Assembly: GCA_963578605.1 (NCBI GenBank)
Contig: CAUZEA010000042.1
Location: 1 to 46,611, forward strand
From: JAKVCB01 sp963578605
GTDB lineage: Bacteria > Planctomycetota > Planctomycetia > Pirellulales > Lacipirellulaceae
Direction: 5' to 3'
Length of the DNA stretch: 46,611 nt
The notes beneath the pieces are model-generated. The model was given only the letters and a program-made list of their open reading frames with translations. It searched no databases and had not been told where the DNA came from. Positions 16,616-25,438 of this stretch are shown in pieces; positions within the stretch are counted from its first letter, which is position 1, and every line of letters starts with the position of its first letter. Made by a program: the position numbers and the translations under genes.

Positions 16616-18094
16616 ATGAGCAACGCGTACACCACCGTCATCGGCCTGGAAGTGCACGTCCAGCTTGCGACCCAAAGCAAGCTTTTTTGTCGTTGCTCCA
16701 CTCGCTTTGGGGCTGAACCCAACACGCAGACCTGCCCGGTCTGTATCGGCATGCCAGGAACGTTGCCCGTGATGAACCGGGAGGCTTTTTGCCTCGCGCT
16801 GAAGACTGCTGTGGCATTGAATTGCAAAATCCCAGAATTCACCAAGTGGGATCGAAAACAGTACTACTATCCCGATCTTCCCAAGGGCTACCAGATCAGC
16901 CAGTTTGATTTGCCGATGTCCGAAAATGGGTACCTGGAAATCAGCGATCCAAAGGGATCCTTTGAGCCCAAGCGAGTCAGTATTATTCGTGCGCACCTGG
17001 AAGAGGATGCGGGCAAGAGTGTCCACGACGAAATTGCCGCTAAGGGCGACAGCCTGATTGATTTGAATCGTACCGGCACACCCCTGTTGGAAATCGTCAG
17101 CGAGCCCGATCTGCGTAGTTCCCTCGAGGCCAGGATCTTCCTCAACGAACTGAAGCTCCTGCTCACTTACCTTGGTGTTTCCGATTGCAATATGCAGGAG
17201 GGAAGTTTGCGAGTTGATGCGAATGTCAACTTGCACGTACCGACGCAAGGCGAATCGGTTCCGACCCCGATCGTGGAAATCAAGAACATGAACAGCTTCC
17301 GGGCGGTCGAGCGGGCACTCGATTACGAGGCGGCACGGCAGTATCAACAATGGCAGGAAACCCACCAAACACTTGGTAACGCACCAAAGCAAACCCGCGG
17401 TTGGGATGAGCCCGCAGGCGTCACTCGTGGGCAAAGAAGCAAGGAAGAGTCGAGCGACTACCGTTACTTTCCAGATCCAGACCTCGTGCCGGTGACGGTT
17501 ACGCCGGACGAATTGGAAGAACTACGCGATTCGCTGGGAGAACTTCCCGCAGCGCTGGGGCGTCGCCTCACTGAGCAGCATGGCTTGTCGCAATACGATG
17601 CCCAGGTCTTAGTCAATCAAGGCCGCCCGCTGGTTAACTATTTTCTGGAAGTCATTGAGCTCGGCACCGACAGTAAAGCGGCGGCAAATTGGGTGACGCA
17701 GGAGGTCTTGCGACAGCTTAAAGATCGCGAAGAAACGATCGAGCAATTTAACGTCCCCCCTGATGCGCTCGCAGAATTGATCGCAAAAATAAAATCGGGT
17801 GATATTCCTAGTACCCGCGGTCGTGAAGTCTTTGAGGTCATGTCGGGTGCAGGCCAGACGGTTGCCCAAGCAATGGACGCACTGGCCATTGCGGAAGTCG
17901 ATCTATCCGACTTGAGCTCACTTTGTGAAAAACTTCTTGCTACCAACCCGAAAATCGTTGCCGATGTTCAAAACGGAAAGCTCAAGGCAATCGGTTCCTT
18001 GATCGGACAGGCCAAGAAGCAAAATCCAAACGTTACCCCTGATCAAGTGCGCGAGACCTGCCTGCAAATGATCCTGAGCCAGGGCCAGCAATAG
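16616..18094 (+). CDS. gatB: Asp-tRNA(Asn)/Glu-tRNA(Gln) amidotransferase subunit B
   Basis: GatB binds the misacylated tRNA, phosphorylates the side chain with ATP and amidates it. The 492-residue protein starts TTVIGLEVHVQLATQSKLFC and has the cradle-domain hallmarks CRCSTRFGAEPNTQTCPVC, DLPKGYQISQFD, GKSVHD and KNMNSFRAVERAL. The two cysteine pairs (CRCS and CPVC) suggest a zinc site. The C-terminal YqeY-like tail domain (VTQEVLRQLKD to VTPDQVRETCLQMI) is complete. It closes the gatCAB set, so this organism very probably makes Gln-tRNA and/or Asn-tRNA by the indirect route. Confidence 0.96.
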   Translation: MSNAYTTVIGLEVHVQLATQSKLFCRCSTRFGAEPNTQTCPVCIGMPGTLPVMNREAFCLALKTAVALNCKIPEFTKWDRKQYYYPDLPKGYQISQFDLPMSENGYLEISDPKGSFEPKRVSIIRAHLEEDAGKSVHDEIAAKGDSLIDLNRTGTPLLEIVSEPDLRSSLEARIFLNELKLLLTYLGVSDCNMQEGSLRVDANVNLHVPTQGESVPTPIVEIKNMNSFRAVERALDYEAARQYQQWQETHQTLGNAPKQTRGWDEPAGVTRGQRSKEESSDYRYFPDPDLVPVTVTPDELEELRDSLGELPAALGRRLTEQHGLSQYDAQVLVNQGRPLVNYFLEVIELGTDSKAAANWVTQEVLRQLKDREETIEQFNVPPDALAELIAKIKSGDIPSTRGREVFEVMSGAGQTVAQAMDALAIAEVDLSDLSSLCEKLLATNPKIVADVQNGKLKAIGSLIGQAKKQNPNVTPDQVRETCLQMILSQGQQ

Positions 18095-18143
18095 TGTCCG
18101 CCGCAGCATCGAGCTTTTGGTTTTTGCCGGAGGAAAACTGCCC

Positions 18144-18947
18144 TTGGAAAACTTGAGCCCTGCAACTCCGATGATCACGCTGACCACCGATTTCGGCGTT
18201 GGCAGTCGCTACGTCGCAGCCATGAAAGGGGTGATTCTGTCACTCAATCCGGTTGCCCGACTGGTCGATCTGACCCATGCAATTCCCCCGCAAAATATTG
18301 CGGCTGGAGCCATGGCCCTCGCCGAAACCGTTCCCTACTTTCCACCCCAGACCATCCATTTAGCCGTGGTCGATCCGGGCGTGGGAACCGGGCGACAACT
18401 CGTTTATGCCGAAATTGGAGGGCAGCAACTGGTCGCCCCGGACAACGGCCTGCTGGGTCGCTTGGCTGCCCGCCAGCAACCATCTAAGATAATCGCACTG
18501 ACCGCATCCCAATTTTGGGCACCACAGGTCTCAGACACCTTTCATGGACGCGACATCATGGCACCAGTGGCAGCCCGGTTGAGCCTTGGGTTATCTCCCG
18601 ACGAGTTGGGTGAGCCAGTCGATCGGCTGGCGCTGCTGAACTGGCCCGAGGTTCAGAAAGTGGCAAATCATATCGATGGGCAAGTCGTTGAGGTTGATTC
18701 ATTCGGCAACCTGATTACCAACATCACACGTGAAATGCTCGCCGGAGTGCCGACCGATGAAGCGGTGACGATCCATTGCGACGAGCATGAAACCCAGGGA
18801 ATCTTCAAGACCTATGGCGATCAGCCAGCACTGACCCTGTTGGCGGTAGTAGGCTCCAGTGACTTCCTGGAACTCGCCATTGTCGATGAAAACGCCTCGA
18901 AGATACTCGGCGTTAAAAGCGGAACGCCGGTCCGGTTATCGTGGTGA
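18144..18947 (+). CDS. SAM hydrolase/SAM-dependent halogenase family protein (DUF62)
   Basis: The 267-residue protein is of the S-adenosyl-L-methionine hydroxide adenosyltransferase family, which splits SAM to adenosine and methionine with water. It has the family landmarks MITLTTDFGVGSRYVAAMKG, LVDLTHAIPPQNI, HLAVVDPGVGTGR, LVAPDNGLLG, FHGRDIMAPVAA and VDSFGNLITNI. Asp in TTDFG, and the RDIMAPVAA and DSFGNLITN motifs, form the SAM site. The physiological role of the family is not settled. The TTG at 18144 is chosen because GGAGGA (18129-18134) lies nine bases before it; a TTG at 18117 and an ATG at 18171 are in frame but poorly spaced. It is 49 bases after gatB and its stop is followed directly by the next gene. 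Confidence 0.85.
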   Translation: MENLSPATPMITLTTDFGVGSRYVAAMKGVILSLNPVARLVDLTHAIPPQNIAAGAMALAETVPYFPPQTIHLAVVDPGVGTGRQLVYAEIGGQQLVAPDNGLLGRLAARQQPSKIIALTASQFWAPQVSDTFHGRDIMAPVAARLSLGLSPDELGEPVDRLALLNWPEVQKVANHIDGQVVEVDSFGNLITNITREMLAGVPTDEAVTIHCDEHETQGIFKTYGDQPALTLLAVVGSSDFLELAIVDENASKILGVKSGTPVRLSW

Positions 18948-19670
18948 ATGATGAATCGAAAACGCTTCCTTCTTTTGCAGGTACGAAACAAAGACGACCC
19001 GATGCGTCGACAAGAAATCGATTGCTTCGCGCGGGTACTTCAGTGCCAATCCTCGATGATTCGCCTTGCCAACCTTCTAACTGGCTGGCCCAACTCGAGT
19101 GAATTCGACTCGGCCGACGTTGTCTTCTTGGGGGGCAGCGGTCAGTATTCTGCAGCAGGCGACGGAGACTGGCTCCATCCCATCCTGGAAGGTCTCCGTC
19201 AGTTGTGCAATAGCGAGAAAGCAGTCTTTGCTTCCTGCTGGGGATTCCAGGCGATTGCCCGCGCGAATGGAGGACGATGTGTGCATGATCCCCAGCACGC
19301 AGAGCTTGGCACCGTGGAACTGCAATTAACCGAACCCGGAACACAAGATCCGCTTTTCGGTCGGCTGCCGCCTGCCTTTCTTGGGCAAGCCGGCCATCAA
19401 GACCACGTGATCGAATTGCCCCCCAATGCGGTGTTGCTCGCATCGACCGAAAAGGTTCGCAACCAGGCATTCCGCCTCGGCAACAAGCAGATCTACTGCA
19501 CCCAGTTTCACCCGGAGCTAGATCGGGCCAGCTTGCTCGAGCGGGTTCGTGCTTACCCGCAATACGTCCAGATCCATGCCCACATGACCGTCGACCAGTT
19601 CGCGGCTACCTGCCACGAGACACCCGAATCAAATTCCCTTTTGCAGCGATTTCTTGAGCTAGTCTCCTGA
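18948..19670 (+). CDS. Class I glutamine amidotransferase-like protein
   Basis: The 240-residue protein has the triad of class I glutamine amidotransferases: Cys97 in FASCWGFQAIA and His188/Glu190 in CTQFHPELD. It resembles the stand-alone GMP-synthase-type amidotransferase domains; a GHQDHVIELPP segment matches the usual GHxxH region. No synthetase domain is attached and no partner gene adjoins except the SAM hydrolase, so the acceptor of the ammonia is unknown; peptidase-like use as a gamma-glutamyl hydrolase is an alternative. The ATG follows the previous stop with no gap (TGA then ATG ATG), so it is probably translationally coupled to the SAM hydrolase gene. It converges on the sigma54 activator gene after 118 bases. 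Confidence 0.85.
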   Translation: MMNRKRFLLLQVRNKDDPMRRQEIDCFARVLQCQSSMIRLANLLTGWPNSSEFDSADVVFLGGSGQYSAAGDGDWLHPILEGLRQLCNSEKAVFASCWGFQAIARANGGRCVHDPQHAELGTVELQLTEPGTQDPLFGRLPPAFLGQAGHQDHVIELPPNAVLLASTEKVRNQAFRLGNKQIYCTQFHPELDRASLLERVRAYPQYVQIHAHMTVDQFAATCHETPESNSLLQRFLELVS

Positions 19671-19788
19671 TCCTTGGGGCCTACTCGAGCTATCACGTCT
19701 CGTCGTTTGAGATCACGCAGCAAGTCCGCTACGGACTGATCGGGAAGGGCCATGGACACCGTGTTGTTGGCTGCCGGTCCTGGTGTCG

Positions 19789-21693
19789 CTACGCTTCGTC
19801 ACCAGTTTCCATCCCAAGTTGTCGCATCTTGCGATACAGGTTCGACCGATGTACGCCAAGCAACTTTGCCGCATCGCTGACGTTTCCCAACGTCCTTTGG
19901 ATCGTCTGCTGGATATAAGACTGCTGAAATTCACGTGTTGCATCGTTGAGCGCAAGATCCGCAGCGATTAAACCAATCGATTCCTTGCGTGGTGAGAGAA
20001 TAAAAGCCAGTTCGTCAGCGTCGATCGTCGTTGCGGGACTCAAGTAAGCAAGCCGCTCCATGAGATTACGGAGTTCCCGGACATTGCCAGGCCACAGGTG
20101 GGCGGCGAGTCGCTTGCGAGCTGCAACCGTAAACTTGGGCAGGATCTTGCCGATGTTGCGACAGAATTCCGTCAAAAAGTGCTCCGCGAGCAGGATAATG
20201 TCGTCGCCACGCTCTCTCAAGGGAGGCAGTTCGATACTGACCACGTTGAGGCGAAAGTAAAGGTCTTCCCGAAATCGACGCGTCTCCAGGAGCTCGGCCA
20301 GATTTTGATTTGTGGCGGCCAGAATGCGGACGTCGGTGTGAATCGGTGTGGAACCGCCAACTCGAACCACGGTTTTTTCTTCCAGCACGCGCAACAGCTT
20401 TGCCTGGCCGCTCAGACTCATGTCACCAATTTCATCGAGGAATAATGTGCCACCCGTGGCGATTTCGAATCTGCCCGCCCGAGATTCGTGTGCATCGGTA
20501 AAGGCGCCTTTCTCATGCCCAAAAAGTTCACTTTCCAGAAGGGTTTCGGTCAGGGCCGCGCAGTTGACGGCGACAAAGGGCGCCGTGCGGCGTTGGCTGC
20601 GGTAGTGCATCGAGCGCGCGATGACTTCCTTGCCCGTACCGTTCTCACCAAGAATAAGAATGGCCAGATCGGTGTCGGCAACACGCCGAATCGTTGCTCG
20701 CATCGCCTCAATCGATGAACAATTTCCAATAAATTCCACCTGTTCGGCAGCTTGTTCCACCAATTGTTCATGGTGAACCAGGAGATCTTCTAACTGCCGG
20801 GTATTCTCCAAGGCAGTGGCGGCACAGGCCGAAAGCTCCAAAAGTTCGCGCTCATCCTCGGCGGTGAACTGCCCCTGGTGCTTGTTAAGCACCTCGAATG
20901 CACCCATTCGCTGGCCCGTGGAGGAGACTAACGGTACGCAAAGAATCGTGTTGGTTTTATAACCCGTGTGTTCGTCGACGGTGCGGTCAATCTCTGCAGC
21001 GTCGAGGTTGTCGACACGACGTGACTCGCCGAGCTGAACGACCTGGCCAACAATTCCCGCATCATCGGGTAGACGCAACTCGTTTCCGTCGACTCCAAGA
21101 GCGGGACGGCCAACGAGCAACCGGTTCTTCTTATCCCACAGGAATATGCTCGCTCGATCGGCTTCGAGCAGATCGGTGGCGGCTTCTGCCATGCGCGTCA
21201 ACAAAATCTGCATTTCATGGGTCTGGTGCCACGCGTGGGTGATTTCGAGAATCTTTTCCAGACGGCGGATCCGTCGCTCGGCTCGCTGTTGCCGTCTGAC
21301 GCTTCGCAAGGCTGACGCAAGTTGGTGGCCAACCACACCCGCAGCTTCCTCTGCAAGCGGGTGGGCCACGATCAGTACATCCGAAACAGAGGCCAATGGC
21401 TCGTTCGGAATCGTTCCCTGAGGATTGGCCACAAGGGGTATGGCTTGCCAGTCGTCGCGAACGATGGGCAGACCTTGCTCAAACACGTCGGCTACCAGGT
21501 CCCAAGGAATCTCTGCCTGCGAAAGACCTTCGGCGGCCAGGATCGACCAGTTGGGTGGGATGGGACGCACGACCGCCAAGCCCCCACCACCGCGTTGAGA
21601 GTACTCTGCCAGGACCGAACTCAAAAAATCGACGACCGAGACAGAACTGCCCGACTGCTCCAAAAGTACAGAAGCCAGAGGCGATACGTTCAT
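19789..21693 (-). CDS. Sigma54-dependent transcriptional activator with GAF sensor domains
   Basis: The 634-residue protein is an enhancer-binding protein. An N-terminal region (1-140) may be a degenerate GAF-like domain. A GAF domain follows (about 158-310: LLEADRASIFLWDKKN, GIVGQVVQLGESRRVDN, LCVPLVS). The AAA+ domain (about 335-570) has Walker A GENGTGKE, the sigma54-contact loop ELFGHEKGAFTDA, Walker B GGTLFLDEIGDM and the R-finger region RFREDLYFRLNV. A Fis-type HTH ends it (NVSDAAKLLGVHRSNLYRKM). The contact loop reads GAFTDA rather than GAFTGA, a variant I have seen in other family members. There is no receiver domain, so the ligand is probably sensed by GAF. It lies divergent to fabI with 121 bases between; it may control fabI or a distant target. 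Confidence 0.9.
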   Translation of the reverse strand: MNVSPLASVLLEQSGSSVSVVDFLSSVLAEYSQRGGGGLAVVRPIPPNWSILAAEGLSQAEIPWDLVADVFEQGLPIVRDDWQAIPLVANPQGTIPNEPLASVSDVLIVAHPLAEEAAGVVGHQLASALRSVRRQQRAERRIRRLEKILEITHAWHQTHEMQILLTRMAEAATDLLEADRASIFLWDKKNRLLVGRPALGVDGNELRLPDDAGIVGQVVQLGESRRVDNLDAAEIDRTVDEHTGYKTNTILCVPLVSSTGQRMGAFEVLNKHQGQFTAEDERELLELSACAATALENTRQLEDLLVHHEQLVEQAAEQVEFIGNCSSIEAMRATIRRVADTDLAILILGENGTGKEVIARSMHYRSQRRTAPFVAVNCAALTETLLESELFGHEKGAFTDAHESRAGRFEIATGGTLFLDEIGDMSLSGQAKLLRVLEEKTVVRVGGSTPIHTDVRILAATNQNLAELLETRRFREDLYFRLNVVSIELPPLRERGDDIILLAEHFLTEFCRNIGKILPKFTVAARKRLAAHLWPGNVRELRNLMERLAYLSPATTIDADELAFILSPRKESIGLIAADLALNDATREFQQSYIQQTIQRTLGNVSDAAKLLGVHRSNLYRKMRQLGMETGDEA

Positions 21694-21750
21694 TTTCAGC
21701 TATCCCCATCCCCGGGAAGGGACGCTAAGATTGTGGCTGTCAAACGGAAT

Positions 21751-21756
21751 TATAAA
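21751..21756 (+). promoter_or_regulatory. Possible -10 hexamer for fabI
   Basis: TATAAA lies 58 bases before the fabI ATG, in the 121-base space between fabI and the divergent sigma54 activator gene. The matching -35 region is weak, so this is a tentative call. I looked for a -24/-12 sigma54 promoter (GGCAC...TTGC) here and did not find one. Confidence 0.3.
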
Positions 21757-21814
21757 ACGCAGTGTCAATTACGCAACGCATACCTGTCGCGAATGCGATA
21801 CAAGGAGGAAGGAT

Positions 21815-22651
21815 ATGTCCAAGTTATTCGACAACAAGCGGGGATTAATTACGGGCGTCTTCAATAAGCAGTCGATCGCCTGGGCGATTGCTGACCACAT
21901 TTTACAAGAGGGTGGGGAGTGCGGGTTTTCGTACATGCCCGACAAACCGGATGACCCGCGGAAAAAAAATCTGAACCGCATTCAAAAGCTCATCGAGGGC
22001 AATCCACAGGTCGCATTTGTACAGCCGATGGATGTGACCAACGATGACCAGATTACCGACTTAATGCACATTTCGGAGGAAAAGCTGGGGAAACTGGATT
22101 TTATGCTCCACTCGATTGCCTTTGCGCTGCCCGATGATTTAAAGCGGGACACGGTCGACACGAGTCGTGACGGTTTCAAGTTGGCGATGGAAATCAGCGC
22201 TTATAGCTTGATCGCCTTGAGCCATGCAGCGGCGGGAATTCTCAATGAGAATGCGAGTATTCTCACGCTGACCTACTTTGGGGGTGAAAAAGCGGTGCCG
22301 GGTTACAACGTAATGGGGGTGTGCAAGGCGGCCCTCGATTCGATCGTCAAATACCTGGCCTTCGATCTCGGGCCCCGCGGTATTCGTGTAAACGCACTGA
22401 GTGCTGGTCCGCTGCAAACAATTTCTGGCCGTGGAGCCGGGGTCGAGCAAATGCTCGGGCTGTATGAAGCCGTTGCTCCGCTGGGGAGAAATATCTCGCA
22501 TGCCGAGGCAGGCCAAAGTGGTGCATTTTTGCTATCTGAGATGTCTGCCGGGATTACGGGTGAGATTTTACATCTTGATGCTGGCTACAACGTCATGGGT
22601 TCTCCCGGTCGGATGCTCGATCAGATCAAGGAAGCGCAAACGGCGACCTAA
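21815..22651 (+). CDS. fabI: Enoyl-[acyl-carrier-protein] reductase FabI
   Basis: FabI carries out the NAD(P)H-dependent last reduction of each fatty acid elongation cycle. The 278-residue protein has the FabI-type cofactor start RGLITGVFNKQSIAWAIA and the catalytic spacing Y154, Y164 and K171 in TYFGGEKAVPGYNVMGVCK, matching E. coli Y146, Y156, K163. AFDLGPRGIRVNALSAGP follows, typical of the family, with SAGITGEILHLDAGYNVMG at the end. At about 16 residues more than E. coli, the extra length is at both ends. The ATG at 21815 follows AGGAGGAAGGAT, the strongest ribosome binding site in the window, so high expression is likely. It is the target of triclosan-like inhibitors in other bacteria. 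Confidence 0.95.
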   Translation: MSKLFDNKRGLITGVFNKQSIAWAIADHILQEGGECGFSYMPDKPDDPRKKNLNRIQKLIEGNPQVAFVQPMDVTNDDQITDLMHISEEKLGKLDFMLHSIAFALPDDLKRDTVDTSRDGFKLAMEISAYSLIALSHAAAGILNENASILTLTYFGGEKAVPGYNVMGVCKAALDSIVKYLAFDLGPRGIRVNALSAGPLQTISGRGAGVEQMLGLYEAVAPLGRNISHAEAGQSGAFLLSEMSAGITGEILHLDAGYNVMGSPGRMLDQIKEAQTAT

Positions 22652-22927
22652 AAATGGGTTGGATCCCAAGGGACCGGCGGCGTCGACACGGCCAGCACCG
22701 ACAGCTAGCACCAGGTGGGTATCCATCCATCCCCCCTTTGCAATTCGTCTGGTGCTGATCAACAAATCCTTGCTACAGTCCCGCAACTTTACCCAGGTGC
22801 GACAGGCTTCAAGCGGAAGAGTTCCCGCAGCTGACCACGGATGGTTTGCTTGGCCGGTGTTAAGCCGGTCTCCGATTCCTGGCGCGCATTCCCGCCACAA
22901 ACGGTTACCTCGCCCAAGGAGAAGAGC

Positions 22928-23875
22928 ATGGAAGCTCGTCTCGCCCGACCGGTTTTTTGTACGGTCATCACGTTAGTTTTCCTGAATAGCGTCTGGGGAG
23001 CTGGCTATCGCACTCGCAACTTCACGGTCTCAGCCCCCTCTGGGGCACTTGCCAAAGAGATTGGTGATGCGGCTGAACGATGGCGTCAGACACTTTCGAC
23101 CGAATGGATTGGCAAAGAAATGCCACCCTGGTCACAACCCTGTCCCATTCATGCAAAGGTGGGTCGTCATCTTGGTGCGGGTGGGGCAACCAGTTTCATT
23201 TTTGATCAGGGTCAAGTTTTTGGTTGGCGAATGAATATTCAGGGCAGTCGACAGCGGATTCTCGACTCGGTATTGCCGCACGAAGTCACGCACACGATCT
23301 TTGCTTGTTATTTTCGCCAACCTTTACCTCGCTGGGCCGATGAGGGTGCCTGCACGACGGTCGAACACCCCAGCGAAATTGCCAAACAAGAACGCATGTT
23401 GATCGACTTCTTGAAACAGCGGCGAGGCATCCCCTTCAGCCAGATGCTGGCAATGAAAGACTACCCCCGAGATGTCTTGCCGCTCTACTCTCAGGGACAT
23501 TCACTAGCGCAAATGCTGCTTGAGTCGAGTGGCAAACAGGCCTTTTTAGTTTTTCTGGCAGACGGTTTGAAGGATGAGAACTGGCCTCGGGCCGTCAAGC
23601 AGCACTACGGTTACGAAAATCTGCAGGTCCTGCAGAATTCATGGCTTTCGTGGATCAAAGCGGGACGCCCCCGCCTTGATGGATCGCCCAGCCAAATCGC
23701 TTCGAACGTACCGGCAGTCCGGAAGGGTGCGGTCGTTCGTGGTCAAAGTCCCGACGATTCGCCGCGGGCAGGGGCAGCCGGCTCCGGGCACTCCGCGGCT
23801 GTAACCGTAAGCTCGGTTTATGCGCAAATGGCAGCGAGTGCGTCCAACGATCGTACCGGAGCGGTACGTCGCTAG
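22928..23875 (+). CDS. Exported gluzincin-type metallopeptidase-like protein
   Basis: The 315-residue product starts with a signal peptide (MEARLARPVFCTVITLVFLN) at an ATG preceded by AAGGAG. The core contains VLPHEVTHTIFACYF, an HExxH zinc motif (HEVTH), followed about 15 residues later by LPRWADEGACTTVEHPSE, where WADEG supplies the third ligand Glu. This is the arrangement of the peptidase-MA/DUF1570-like families. A long helical part and the motif SQGHSLAQMLLES follow, typical of these proteins. The C-terminal 60 residues are Ser/Pro/Ala-rich and look disordered. The substrate is unknown. It lies 276 bases after fabI, with no shared function apparent. Confidence 0.8.
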   Translation: MEARLARPVFCTVITLVFLNSVWGAGYRTRNFTVSAPSGALAKEIGDAAERWRQTLSTEWIGKEMPPWSQPCPIHAKVGRHLGAGGATSFIFDQGQVFGWRMNIQGSRQRILDSVLPHEVTHTIFACYFRQPLPRWADEGACTTVEHPSEIAKQERMLIDFLKQRRGIPFSQMLAMKDYPRDVLPLYSQGHSLAQMLLESSGKQAFLVFLADGLKDENWPRAVKQHYGYENLQVLQNSWLSWIKAGRPRLDGSPSQIASNVPAVRKGAVVRGQSPDDSPRAGAAGSGHSAAVTVSSVYAQMAASASNDRTGAVRR

Positions 23876-23883
23876 CGGTTTTA

Positions 23884-24816
23884 CTAGGCGAGGATCTGCC
23901 GCGTCACATGGTAAAAGACAGGGGCTGCGAAACAAATCGCGTCAATCCGGTCGAGGACCCCCCCATGCCCTTCGACAAGGGTGCCATAGTCTCGCACTCC
24001 CCGATCTCGTTTGATGGCAGACATGGTCATCGCACCCGCAAAGCCCATCACGGCGATAATCATTCCCATCAGGGCCGCCTGCCAATGGGTGAAGGGGGTA
24101 AAGAGCGAGAGAGCCCAGGCAACCAGTGCGGTGCTGGCCGTTCCCCCGAGGAGTCCTTCCCAGGTTCGAGTTGCATTGATGGCTGGGGCAATGACATGCT
24201 GCCCATAGGTTCGACTCCAGATGTATTGCAACGCTTCGGAGAGCAACGCCATGGTCACAAAAAAGAACAAGAGCCGAGACCGTTCAGCCGGCTGAATGTT
24301 TTTGAGGTAAAGCAGTGCTGGGGCAAAACTAAGGCAATAGACACAAACGAGCAGGCCTGATTGGATCTTGGCCACCCGTTCTAAAAAGCGTTTCGGGTCG
24401 CCGGCGATGGCAACGCGTGCAGGGATAAACAGGAAGGCGTAAACCGGGATCAGGATGCTGTAGAGCCGATATAGATCCATCGCAACCAGGACGTATTGCA
24501 ACGGTGTAAAAAGGAAAAAGACCCAGAAGAGTGCGCGGTGATCCCCCAGCCGAGTCGGTGTAAGGGTGATAAACTCGCGCAAAGCCCAAAAGCTTAAACA
24601 ACCAAACAGAGCAACCGTGACTGCAGGCGTGATCGGTAGAAAAGCAACCGACAGCATGCAGCAAATAATCCACCATGACCGAACCCGGCCATTGAAGGCA
24701 GCGACAGCGGCTGGGTTCAATCCAAGCTGTGGTTGGCTTTTGATGATTTGACCGACGGTCGTCGCAACCAACAAGAGGGCGGCGACCATACCAGCCAATG
24801 CCCAGTTCTGAGCCAT
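23884..24816 (-). CDS. cdsA: Phosphatidate cytidylyltransferase (CDP-diglyceride synthase)
   Basis: CdsA makes CDP-diacylglycerol from phosphatidic acid and CTP. The 310-residue protein has about eight hydrophobic segments and ends with the family signature SAIKRDRGVRDYGTLVEGHG and GVLDRIDAICFA (about 265-295), which matches S-x-x-K-R-x4-K-D-x-G-x3-P-G-HGG-x-x-DR-x-D closely; Arg replaces the Lys before the first Asp and Glu replaces Pro before GHGG. It begins 4 bases after plsC ends on the same strand. The pair therefore makes phosphatidic acid and then activates it, a sensible operon for membrane phospholipid synthesis. It converges on the metallopeptidase gene with only eight bases between. 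Confidence 0.9.
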   Translation of the reverse strand: MAQNWALAGMVAALLLVATTVGQIIKSQPQLGLNPAAVAAFNGRVRSWWIICCMLSVAFLPITPAVTVALFGCLSFWALREFITLTPTRLGDHRALFWVFFLFTPLQYVLVAMDLYRLYSILIPVYAFLFIPARVAIAGDPKRFLERVAKIQSGLLVCVYCLSFAPALLYLKNIQPAERSRLLFFFVTMALLSEALQYIWSRTYGQHVIAPAINATRTWEGLLGGTASTALVAWALSLFTPFTHWQAALMGMIIAVMGFAGAMTMSAIKRDRGVRDYGTLVEGHGGVLDRIDAICFAAPVFYHVTRQILA

Positions 24817-24820
24817 GAGT

Positions 24821-25426
24821 TTACTCGATCTCTTTCAGACTGATAACTGCTGCGCGAGCACGCTTCAAAAACTGGACCTTTGCTTCGGCTGACTCCAGGT
24901 AGATCGGCGGTCCGAACGAAACGCAGGACAACAGTGGCACCGGCAGGAATTCACCCCGTGGTAAAATTCGATTCATATTCTCAATGTATACAGGCACCAA
25001 TTCCAAGTCGGGTCGCTTCTTGGCTAAATAGTACAACCCGCTCTTAAATTCTCCGATCCCGTCCTCACTCCGACGTCCCCCTTCGGGAAAGATGATCACC
25101 GAGTGTTGTGTTCCCATCTCCTGCAGCATCATGTCGACAGGGCTTTGGTGTACTTTAACCTGTTTGCGGTCAATCAGTAGTGCGTTGTAGCTCTTGGCAA
25201 TGTGACGCCGTATCCAACCGCGGCTCCAATAATCTTTGGCCGCAACCGGCCGCGTCAGTTCTCGAACGTGGTGAGGTAGCGCCGACCAGACCAGAATTAC
25301 ATCCAGATGACTGGTATGATTGGCAAAATAAATCCGCTGGCACGTGTCGGGTTGCGAGTCAATCCAGCGAACGCTAGCTCCGCTGAGCAGGCGTGCCAAA
25401 GTCGTCAGGGCAAATTCCGTAAGCAT
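24821..25426 (-). CDS. 1-acyl-sn-glycerol-3-phosphate acyltransferase (PlsC-like)
   Basis: The 201-residue protein has the acyltransferase motifs: NHTSHLD (36-42, motif I HxxxxD), RKQVK area with ALLIDRKQ (motif II), FPEGGRRSEDG (113-123, motif III) and LVPVYIEN (motif IV). Such enzymes acylate lysophosphatidic acid to phosphatidic acid at the inner membrane face. The N-terminal hydrophobic helix seen in many PlsC proteins is short here. Lying 4 bases before cdsA fits this function. The ATG at 25426 follows a CATAAT by six bases and has no Shine-Dalgarno sequence, so the message is probably leaderless. Confidence 0.88.
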   Translation of the reverse strand: MLTEFALTTLARLLSGASVRWIDSQPDTCQRIYFANHTSHLDVILVWSALPHHVRELTRPVAAKDYWSRGWIRRHIAKSYNALLIDRKQVKVHQSPVDMMLQEMGTQHSVIIFPEGGRRSEDGIGEFKSGLYYLAKKRPDLELVPVYIENMNRILPRGEFLPVPLLSCVSFGPPIYLESAEAKVQFLKRARAAVISLKEIE

Positions 25427-25432
25427 CTGTCA

Positions 25433-25438
25433 ATTATG
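25433..25438 (-). promoter_or_regulatory. -10 hexamer directly before plsC-cdsA
   Basis: On the minus strand CATAAT (5 of 6 matches to TATAAT) occupies 25438-25433, six bases before the plsC ATG. A start of transcription at the ATG itself is expected. The -35 was not identified. Confidence 0.4.

Noticed and set aside
16454..17434. 326-residue open frame on the minus strand
   Set aside because: It is antisense to gatB and the gatA end, both of which are certain.
22707..22756. 8-bp inverted repeat AGCACCAG/CTGGTGCT after fabI, considered as a terminator
   Set aside because: The loop is 34 bases and no T-run follows, so a stable terminator is not supported.
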